A DNA stretch of 11,627 bases, from the NCBI GenBank assembly GCA_017509065.1, contig JAFWQM010000112.1:1-11627 (forward strand). The letters run 5' to 3'. The notes below the pieces were generated by a model. That model searched no databases and had not been told where the DNA came from. It worked only from the letters and a program-made list of their open reading frames with translations. Position numbers and translations under genes: made by a program. This DNA is from Clostridia bacterium. Lineage in GTDB: Bacteria; Bacillota_A; Clostridia; Christensenellales; Aristaeellaceae. Positions 6,284 through 11,627 of the stretch are shown one piece after another (positions within the stretch are counted from its first letter, which is position 1; each line of letters starts with the position of its first letter).

Positions 6284-6921
6284 TATTTTCCTCCACTCAG
6301 TTTCGCACCCATATTGAAGGCATTCTCCAGATCCTTGGGGAACTGCTTCTCGCGCATTTCCTTCTTATGCTCCTCGTTGAAACCCGCCATGTTGAATTTG
6401 CTGTAGTCATTGACCTGCAAGGTGTCGCAGCAGGCATAGACCTCAACTTCACCATTCAGAGCCTTGAAGCTCTGGGCGACTTCCTTCGCCTTCTTCTTGT
6501 AGGCAAGGTTGTAGAATGTCTTCGGCGCGTTCATCGTCAGGATGATACCCACATTGACCTTACCCGTGAAATAGTTCGAGTAGTTGTCGTAGGACAAAGC
6601 GCAGAAATGCAGCCTCTCGATCAGGCCATGCACCTGGCTTGTGATGTCGCCCAGATAGATCGGCGAGCCGATGATCAGCGCATCAGCGATAAAGATGCGG
6701 TCGATCACAGGCGAGAGGTCATCCTTCCAGAAGCATTTACACCGTTCTCCACCCTTTCGCTTACACGCCATGCAACTCCGGCATCCTGTGTAGGTCAAAT
6801 CGTAGAGATCTATGTACTCGGTCTCCGCGCCGATCGACTTCGCGCCTTTCTGCGCTTCCTTCAGCATCAGGGCTGTGTTCCAGTTCTTGCGTGGGGAACC
6901 ATTCAGTATGATTGTGTTCAT
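6283..6921 (-). CDS. Iron-sulfur flavoprotein / NADPH-dependent FMN reductase family
   Basis: This 212-residue protein has a flavodoxin-like fold. GSPRKNWNTALML (8-20) is the FMN-phosphate loop and GSPIYLG (85-91) the isoalloxazine-side loop. Between them C47-x2-C50-x2-C53-x7-C61 (GCRSCMACKRKGGERC) fits the compact CX2CX2CX4-7C motif of iron-sulfur flavoproteins, so a [4Fe-4S] cluster next to FMN is expected. In anaerobes such proteins pass electrons between ferredoxin and oxygen or peroxide species or other acceptors. It is cytoplasmic. The start at 6921 overlaps the GNAT stop as ATGA and has GGAGAAAG upstream. Neighbouring rhodanese and TIGR04076 proteins are consistent with a redox or sulfur theme, which is inference. 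Confidence 0.9.
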   Translation of the reverse strand: MNTIILNGSPRKNWNTALMLKEAQKGAKSIGAETEYIDLYDLTYTGCRSCMACKRKGGERCKCFWKDDLSPVIDRIFIADALIIGSPIYLGDITSQVHGLIERLHFCALSYDNYSNYFTGKVNVGIILTMNAPKTFYNLAYKKKAKEVAQSFKALNGEVEVYACCDTLQVNDYSKFNMAGFNEEHKKEMREKQFPKDLENAFNMGAKLSGGK

Positions 6922-7541
6922 AAATCTTTCTCCATTCTGATGCAGCGGAAGGTATCTCCGTCCATCGCTTCGCCGCAGACTTCATAAAGCATTTGCTCAT
7001 AGAAGGCAACCTTATTATCGCGGCTTTCGACAACCGCCTTGCTGTAGCCTAGCTCCTCTGCCCATACCTCACACTCGGAAACGACCATCGTTCCGATTCC
7101 CTGACGTCGGTATTCCGGCAGCACAACCACCCTGTCTATCATCATGCTTTTCTCATCCAACGGACACATCCGCGCCGTCGCTATCGGAAAGTCATTGTCT
7201 ATTATCACGATGTACTTTGTGTCCGGGCCATCATGCTCATCAAACTCCTGACGGAGGGCGATGTGGTGCTTCTTTGCCATCGCCTGGATGCGGACATAAT
7301 AGGCCCCCGCCTGCTGCCAGGTTTCGGTTGCTCGGATAATGGAAAAGCTCGGGAGCTCTTTTATTTCCGCTATGTCGGATTCAAAAAGCTGATAGTCTTC
7401 AATCTTGATGCTTTCTTCATCTCGGTTGAATTCATGAAAACCATAATCTGCCGGAAAGGCTACCGGAACCCCGGTAAAGGCTCGACCACCCACATCGATC
7501 ACGCGGACGATTTTGCCCTCATACTGAGACAAGTACATCAT
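6918..7541 (-). CDS. GNAT N-acetyltransferase with N-terminal LSm-like domain
   Basis: This is a 207-residue two-domain protein. Residues 1-62 (YEGKIVRVIDVGGRAFTGVPV, then EESIKIEDYQLFESDIAEIKEL) look like a small Sm/LSm-type beta-barrel: short strands with a Gly turn and a hydrophobic closing strand. Residues 66-205 form a GNAT fold with motif A at VVVLPEYRRQGIGTMVV (138-154); the RRQGIG loop binds the acetyl-CoA pyrophosphate. Motif B is near ESRDNKVAFYEQMLYE (172-187). The substrate is unknown. It overlaps the rhodanese stop by ATGA at 7538-7541 and its own stop overlaps the flavoprotein start, so it is translationally coupled on both sides. Two consecutive ATG codons open the gene; the first is in the overlap and is the likely start. 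Confidence 0.87.
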   Translation of the reverse strand: MMYLSQYEGKIVRVIDVGGRAFTGVPVAFPADYGFHEFNRDEESIKIEDYQLFESDIAEIKELPSFSIIRATETWQQAGAYYVRIQAMAKKHHIALRQEFDEHDGPDTKYIVIIDNDFPIATARMCPLDEKSMMIDRVVVLPEYRRQGIGTMVVSECEVWAEELGYSKAVVESRDNKVAFYEQMLYEVCGEAMDGDTFRCIRMEKDL

Positions 7542-7831
7542 CGCTCAACCTCTCTTTTATACCCGCTGATCCCGCCAGTGCTCTTCACAGTATATCCCAT
7601 CTGCTTCAGTATCTTCGCTGCCCGTTTACACCTGCTTCCACGTAGACAGTAGAGGAACAGCGGAGCGTCCTTGGGGAGGACAGTCTGGCTTATCGTGGAC
7701 AGCGGAGCATTGACCGCGCCGGGGATATGTCCAGCAGCAAATCCATCCGGTTCCCGGACATCGACCAAAATAGCACCGGGAGTAGCGCTGTACTCCTTCA
7801 AGCCTTTATTGATGTTTCCGAATAGGATCAT
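7538..7831 (-). CDS. Single-domain rhodanese-like protein
   Basis: This is a 97-residue rhodanese domain with no extension. ILVDVREPDGFAAGHIPGAVNAPL (21-44) is the CH2A-like block. LFLYCLRGSRCKRAAKILKQMGY (58-80) carries the active-site loop C62-LRGS-R67, and GGISGY (86-91) is the closing motif. The intact cysteine means it could carry a persulfide sulfane sulfur, as single-domain rhodaneses do in sulfur relay or cyanide/thiosulfate detoxification. It is first in the operon, with AGGAGAGGAAG before the ATG at 7831 and a promoter at 7930-7959. Expression is probably constitutive or controlled within the 90-base leader. Confidence 0.9.
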   Translation of the reverse strand: MILFGNINKGLKEYSATPGAILVDVREPDGFAAGHIPGAVNAPLSTISQTVLPKDAPLFLYCLRGSRCKRAAKILKQMGYTVKSTGGISGYKREVER

Positions 7832-7865
7832 GCTTCCTCTCCTGTATTGATATCGGACTTAGCTC

Positions 7866-7914
7866 AGCCGTTTAACATCCCTGTGAATACTGTAACTCTC
7901 CTGATATAACGGCT
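7866..7914. repeat. 49-bp dyad with 7-bp inverted ends in the junction region
   Basis: AGCCGTT (7866-7872) and AACGGCT (7908-7914) are perfect inverted repeats separated by 35 bases. They lie in the leader of the rhodanese operon, between the recombinase terminator and the first operon gene. The overall length is in the range of serine-recombinase attachment sites, but the inner halves match poorly, so an operator, an RNA leader stem or chance are equally possible. Confidence 0.35.
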
Positions 7915-7929
7915 TCTTCCATTAAAGCC

Positions 7930-7959
7930 ATAATAGGCTGTGCATGAGCTTACTATCAA
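7930..7959 (-). promoter_or_regulatory. Candidate promoter of the rhodanese operon
   Basis: On the minus strand TTGATA (7954-7959) and TATTAT (7930-7935) are 18 bases apart; five of six bases match consensus in each box. Transcription would begin near 7923, just upstream of the 49-bp dyad, and run into the rhodanese gene. It lies 30 bases past the recombinase terminator, so it is independent of recombinase transcription. Confidence 0.6.
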
Positions 7960-7989
7960 GCCCACACCTGTTATTTTCGCCGCAAACTG

Positions 7990-8015
7990 AAAAACTCCTG
8001 TCAGTGCGACAGGAG
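7990..8015 (-). terminator. Intrinsic terminator of the recombinase module
   Basis: On the minus strand CTCCTGTC (8008-8015), loop GCACT, GACAGGAG (7995-8002), then five T (7990-7994). It begins 20 bases after the stop of the 526-residue recombinase. The plus strand has no T run, so it works only in the recombinase direction. Confidence 0.88.
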
Positions 8016-8035
8016 CAATGGGTATAATTAGGCCC

Positions 8036-9616
8036 TCATATTTCGATGCCGTTGCGGAAAGTGAAGCGGATGCTGCCGTCGGCATAGACCGTTACATGAT
8101 CCAGCAACTTTCCCCAGGTCTCCGGATTGAATGCTGTCACCTTCTGTGGGAGACCTTTCAGAGTGCCGATGAACTGCTGAGCAGCAGTCTTGGTGGAAAT
8201 CAGAGTGGCGATCTGCCCGGCCACCTTGTCGTGCTCAGCCTTGACGGCGTCGTACCGGCTGACCAAATCATCGTACCTTTTCTGGTATTCCTTCTGATCA
8301 AGGGCAATGTGGGCATTTTCATTGATCGCGGCCTGCATCATCTCCGTGAGCACGCTCATTTCATCCCATAATTGCATTTTCTCTGCTTCCAAGGCTGATG
8401 TGTTGTACAGGATTTCCGCACCCTCCTCTAGCCCAGCAATGATGTCGTCCCGTTTGGAGATGAGCTTGTTCAGCGCGGTAACAAATCCCTGCTTCAACTG
8501 TTCCTCGGTTACATGCGGTGTGGAGCAGGGCTTGTCCCCGCCGTACTTTTGATTGCAGCGGTAAATGACCTGACGATACTTGGCCTGATTGGAATGCCAG
8601 ACCTTAGAACCATAGTAAGCGCCGCATTCCCCACAGATGATCCGGGAGGCGAAAATGTCCACTCCGCTGTAACGGCCTCCCTTGGATTTCCGGCGCTCAA
8701 GCTCCAACTGCACCAATTCAAAGGTCTCCGGCGGGATAATCGCCTCGTGGTTGCCCTCCACGTAGTACTGCGGCAGGACACCATTGTTGGGAATCTGCCG
8801 TTTGGTCAGAAAATCTTCGGTGTAGAATTTCTGCATCAGGGCGTCACCTTTGTACTTTTCATTGCTCAGAATGCTTTTCACCGTGCCCTGATGCCACACC
8901 TGCTTGCCGCGAGGCGACGGAATACCCTGTTCCATCAGCCTGGCAGCAATGGCGTGTGGCGTCAGCCCCTCAAGGAACCAATCATAAATGTACCGGACAG
9001 TTTTTGCCTGCTCCTCGTCCACCAAGATTTCTCCCTTGGGACCGCGCTTAAAACCCAGAGTGTGCGAAAATGGGATGGTCACCTTTCCGTCAGCCATACG
9101 CTTCCGCTGGCCCCAGGTAACGTTTTCGGAAATGCTCCTGCTTTCCTCCTGGGCAAGGCTGCTCATGATGGTGATTAGCAGCTCGCCTTTCCCATCGAAC
9201 GTCCAGATGTTTTCTTTTTCAAAGTAGCACTCAATCCCTTTTTCCTTCAGCTGCCGGATGGTGGTCAGGCTGTCGACGGTGTTCCGGGCAAAACGGCTGA
9301 CGGACTTGGTAACGATGAGGTCGATCTTCCCGGCCAGCGCATCCGCTACCATGGCCTTGAAGCCCTCGCGGTGCTTTGTGCTGGTGCCGGTGATGCCCTC
9401 GTCAGTGTACACCTTCACGAATTCCCAGTCGTCCCGCGCTTTGATGTACTGGGTATAATAATCGATCTGCGCCTCATAGCTGGTAAACTGCTCATCGCTG
9501 TCCGTAGAGACACGGGCGTAGGCTGCAACCCTGCGCTTTTTCTGCTCCGCGATGGGAGCAGCTGTAAAGCGGCTGACCGTCGGCGGGATGGTTACGACTT
9601 TCCTTTGTTGTTCCAA
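8036..9616 (-). CDS. Large serine recombinase (526 aa), downstream member of a tandem pair
   Basis: The resolvase-type catalytic domain spans about residues 28-180. The nucleophile is S37 in YARVST and the catalytic arginines include R35, R108 and R111 (SRFARN). AQEESRSISENVTWG (155-169) leads into helix E and a recombinase domain (about 185-300: TLGFKRG, GTVKSILSNEKYKG). A zinc ribbon follows with C328, C331, C354 and C364, then a coiled coil (about 395-480) and a C-terminal DHVTVYADGSIRFTFRNG strand pair. Length and domains are those of intact integrases or transposases that move conjugative or integrative elements. The start is a TTG at 9614-9616 with AGGAGG eight bases before it, both inside the preceding recombinase gene, giving a 25-base overlap and likely coupled translation. 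A terminator follows at 7990-8015. Confidence 0.93.
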   Translation of the reverse strand: MEQQRKVVTIPPTVSRFTAAPIAEQKKRRVAAYARVSTDSDEQFTSYEAQIDYYTQYIKARDDWEFVKVYTDEGITGTSTKHREGFKAMVADALAGKIDLIVTKSVSRFARNTVDSLTTIRQLKEKGIECYFEKENIWTFDGKGELLITIMSSLAQEESRSISENVTWGQRKRMADGKVTIPFSHTLGFKRGPKGEILVDEEQAKTVRYIYDWFLEGLTPHAIAARLMEQGIPSPRGKQVWHQGTVKSILSNEKYKGDALMQKFYTEDFLTKRQIPNNGVLPQYYVEGNHEAIIPPETFELVQLELERRKSKGGRYSGVDIFASRIICGECGAYYGSKVWHSNQAKYRQVIYRCNQKYGGDKPCSTPHVTEEQLKQGFVTALNKLISKRDDIIAGLEEGAEILYNTSALEAEKMQLWDEMSVLTEMMQAAINENAHIALDQKEYQKRYDDLVSRYDAVKAEHDKVAGQIATLISTKTAAQQFIGTLKGLPQKVTAFNPETWGKLLDHVTVYADGSIRFTFRNGIEI

Positions 9617-11391
9617 TGCTTGTTCCTCCTGACTTCCTTCATATGCTCACTCATCTGCTGCCTGAGCTCTGGTGTGATTCTGGCTTTCATGGCTTCGCTT
9701 CTTTTACGGCGGGTTTCCTCTGATGCAGGCGGCATCCTCCTGATGGTGCTGAAGGTCATATTTTGGCTGGTTCCATCTTTCAAAACAATGGAAAGCGCTC
9801 CTTTTCCTGTGAACGTAATGTGGTCAACCCGCGCAGAGAATATTGCCGGGTCGAACACTTCCATTTCCAAAGCCTCGCAGCAAAGCGCCTTCAGAACATC
9901 CTCACGGACAGTGGGCATTGAGCAGTCATCAGCCCGATTTCGCTTGGTAGCACACGTCCATACACCAACCTTACCATCACGGTAGCTCCGGGTTTGATGC
10001 TGAAAATTGTTACCGCATTCCCCACACTTGATTTTGCTGGTAAAACAGGAGGAACCCTTTTTCCCCAGCGCTTGATGGGAACGCCTGTAGGCAGATGCTT
10101 CGGCACGGTACTCTGCCGTCCAGCAATCCCTTTTGGAGGTGTTCATCCATTGCCTGACAACCGTATGGCTATCCTTGAAGTGAAAAGTCAGTTCACGCGC
10201 TCCGGTCACCGCGATATGATCAATCTGCTCAAGAAAAGCCTGTTCATCGAATTCGTCAAACCCCATAGCGCTGGCAGTTTCCTGTAGGATGATCCGGTGT
10301 GGGATCTCTTTCCCGATGCAGTGACCGCCTTTCTTTTTCCGTGACCCACATGACCATATTTCCATTTTTTCCGGCTGCTGAGTGCGTTTTGCCCGGTTAA
10401 GGCGCTGGCTGTGCATGTAGCTTTGCCCGCAGAAAGCGCACTTGATTTTTCCGGTAAAGCAGGTGGTGTTCAGCGCCTTATTAGCCAGTGGGCCAAGCTC
10501 CCTGCGCCGCGCCATTTCAGCCTGCACATAATCAAAGGTTTCCTTGTCAATAATCGCCTCATGGGTGTTCGGTACATAGTACTGCGTGAGTTCTCCGCGA
10601 TTCTTTTTCCGCTTTTTCGTAATGGGATCGGACATGAATTCCTTCTGCAGAAGCAGGTTTCTGGTGTAGGTGACGTTGCAGAGGATGCTCTTGATGTTGG
10701 AGTCTACCCAGCGGTTTCCTTCCCGAGTGGTAATGCCCTGTGCAGCAAATTCACGCTCGGTTTCCAGCCGGGACTTACCGTCGAGAAAGTTTTGAAAAAT
10801 GCGTTTTACGATGATGGCCTCCTCCGGGGTAGGCACCAGCGTATCGCCCTCCCAGTGGTACCCGTACACCCGGAAGTGCCCATTCGGGATGCCCTGCTCC
10901 ATACGTTTGCGGATTCCCCATTTGCAGTTGTCGGATATGCTCCGGCTCTCCTCCTGGGCAAAGGAAGCCAATAAAGAAAGCATCAGCTCTCCGTCTTCAC
11001 TCAGAGAGCTGATGTGTTCTTTTTCAAACTGAACCTCGATGCCCAGCTCCTTCAGGTGACGGACGGTTCCCAGCAGATCCACCGTGTTTCGCGCAAAGCG
11101 GGAGATAGATTTGGTCAGGATGATGTCGATGCTGCCTGCCTCACAGTCAGCGAGCATTTTCTGAAACTCAGGCCTGTTGACCTTGGTACCGCTGATACCA
11201 TCGTCAGCATATACGCCTGCATATACCCAACCGGGGTGCTTTTGGATGAGCTCGCTGTAATAGCTGACCTGCGCGGAGAGCGAATGGTTCAAGCGTTCTG
11301 TCTCCATGGACACCCGCGCATATGCGGCGACCCGCTTCAGCTTGACCGGCGCTGGCGCTGCCGCCTCGATTTTCCTTACGACTTTGGCCAT
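9592..11391 (-). CDS. Large serine recombinase (599 aa) with duplicated zinc-ribbon unit
   Basis: The catalytic domain is at about residues 19-165: nucleophile S28 in YARVSM, R26, R98 and R101 in SISRFARN, and AQEESRSISDNCKWG at 145-159. The recombinase domain follows (GYHWEGDTLVPTPEEA, NIKSILCNVTYTRN; about 175-300). There are two zinc ribbons: C318/C321/C348/C358 and C456/C459/C480/C490. Each is introduced by CFT(G/S)KIKC and followed by a similar strand pair (DHIAVTGARELTFHFKDS at 391-408, DHITFTGKGALSIVLKDG at 523-540), so this is an internal duplication. The basic tail (557-590, SEETRRKRSEAMKAR and onward) resembles NUMOD3-type DNA-binding helices. AAAGGAGG precedes the ATG at 11391. The gene probably acts jointly with the overlapping downstream recombinase to integrate or excise the element extending right of the window. 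Confidence 0.93.
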   Translation of the reverse strand: MAKVVRKIEAAAPAPVKLKRVAAYARVSMETERLNHSLSAQVSYYSELIQKHPGWVYAGVYADDGISGTKVNRPEFQKMLADCEAGSIDIILTKSISRFARNTVDLLGTVRHLKELGIEVQFEKEHISSLSEDGELMLSLLASFAQEESRSISDNCKWGIRKRMEQGIPNGHFRVYGYHWEGDTLVPTPEEAIIVKRIFQNFLDGKSRLETEREFAAQGITTREGNRWVDSNIKSILCNVTYTRNLLLQKEFMSDPITKKRKKNRGELTQYYVPNTHEAIIDKETFDYVQAEMARRRELGPLANKALNTTCFTGKIKCAFCGQSYMHSQRLNRAKRTQQPEKMEIWSCGSRKKKGGHCIGKEIPHRIILQETASAMGFDEFDEQAFLEQIDHIAVTGARELTFHFKDSHTVVRQWMNTSKRDCWTAEYRAEASAYRRSHQALGKKGSSCFTSKIKCGECGNNFQHQTRSYRDGKVGVWTCATKRNRADDCSMPTVREDVLKALCCEALEMEVFDPAIFSARVDHITFTGKGALSIVLKDGTSQNMTFSTIRRMPPASEETRRKRSEAMKARITPELRQQMSEHMKEVRRNKHWNNKGKS

Positions 11392-11414
11392 TTCACGACC
11401 TCCTTTCGGTCACC

Positions 11415-11444
11415 ATTACTCACTCTAAAAGCCTGTAAAGTCAA
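11415..11444 (-). promoter_or_regulatory. Possible internal promoter of the recombinase pair
   Basis: On the minus strand TTGACT (11439-11444) and AGTAAT (11415-11420) are 18 bases apart in the 57-base gap between the small protein and the first recombinase. The -35 is good and the -10 is weak (four of six). It would allow the recombinases to be expressed without the small upstream gene. Confidence 0.35.
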
Positions 11445-11448
11445 GGGG

Positions 11449-11622
11449 TTACGAGATCTTCTTTGATACAACGCGACCGATGGGAGGGTTGTATTTTTTC
11501 ATCAGGTGATCGAGCCATTTTTCGTGATCCTCCGGCCCGATGATTCCTTTCTCCAACATTTCATCCACCAGCGCCATAGACACCTGAAACTTCAGCTCCC
11601 GGTCAAACTGCTCTTCACTCAT
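11449..11622 (-). CDS. SHOCT-like small protein upstream of the recombinases (57 aa as read)
   Basis: This gene is too short for routine ORF calling. It reads MSEEQFDRELKFQVSMALV, then DEMLEKGIIGPEDHEKWLDHL and a tail KKYNPPIGRVVSKKIS. The pattern of a helix, a G(I/V)I turn, an acidic ED(H) start of a second helix and a KYNP-x-IG end matches the SHOCT-like small proteins that commonly precede serine recombinases on clostridial elements. The ATG at 11622 is only five bases from the window edge, so its ribosome binding site is out of view and a more upstream start is possible. It ends 57 bases before the first recombinase and is in the same orientation. A role as recombinase accessory or regulator is inferred from position only. 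Confidence 0.65.
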   Translation of the reverse strand: MSEEQFDRELKFQVSMALVDEMLEKGIIGPEDHEKWLDHLMKKYNPPIGRVVSKKIS

Positions 11623-11627
11623 GCTGG

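Noticed and set aside
7864..8085. 73-residue minus-strand frame after the recombinase
   Set aside because: It overlaps the recombinase 3' end and reads straight through the terminator stem and T-tract; no RBS and no recognisable domain.
11014..11466. Plus-strand frame opposite the first recombinase start
   Set aside because: It is antisense to the catalytic domain and has no family resemblance.

Overview
The window reads as a chromosomal segment of an anaerobic gut-type Firmicute (class Clostridia). The reasons are the pairing of a NifU-like scaffold with a GGGtGRT protein, strong AGGAGG-type ribosome binding sites, TIGR04076 and C_GCAxxG_C_C family proteins, and a tandem large-serine-recombinase module of the kind found on clostridial mobile elements. 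Species cannot be named from the sequence. Almost everything is on the minus strand; the one plus-strand gene is a visibly AT-richer island.

Right to left on the minus strand: (1) Positions 11622-7990 are the recombination end of a probable integrative element. It holds a 57-residue SHOCT-like protein, a 599-residue serine recombinase with a duplicated zinc-ribbon unit, and a 526-residue serine recombinase that starts at a TTG codon inside the previous gene. A clear intrinsic terminator closes the module. (2) Positions 7990-7832 are a non-coding junction with a good minus-strand promoter and a 49-bp dyad flanked by 7-bp inverted repeats. This is where the element edge may lie. (3) Positions 7831-5046 are a tightly packed six-gene operon: rhodanese, LSm-like/GNAT fusion, iron-sulfur flavoprotein, TIGR04076 protein, YdeI/OmpD-associated protein and a 66-residue hypothetical. 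It looks like a thiol/redox and small-molecule-modification set of unknown purpose.

(4) Positions 3612-5034, plus strand, are a self-contained transcription unit: consensus promoter, RBS, a 442-residue MmeI-like gene and a bidirectional terminator. The protein keeps the PD-(D/E)XK nuclease motif and helical spacer but stops between methyltransferase motifs X and I, so all catalytic methyltransferase and target-recognition parts are missing. Its tail is replaced by short AAATCGACGCA repeats. (5) Positions 3530-1667, minus strand, are a promoter, the Fe-S scaffold-like protein, the GGGtGRT protein and a terminator-like hairpin.

(6) Positions 1602-1 carry a 3'-truncated NUDIX hydrolase, a C_GCAxxG_C_C protein and the N-terminal 212 residues of an ATP-grasp protein that runs off the left edge. 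The most notable observations are the methyltransferase-less nuclease gene with intact expression signals, the twin recombinase module beside a promoter-bearing junction, the uncharacterised six-gene redox operon, and an identical ribosome-binding leader in front of two unrelated genes about 4.2 kb apart.
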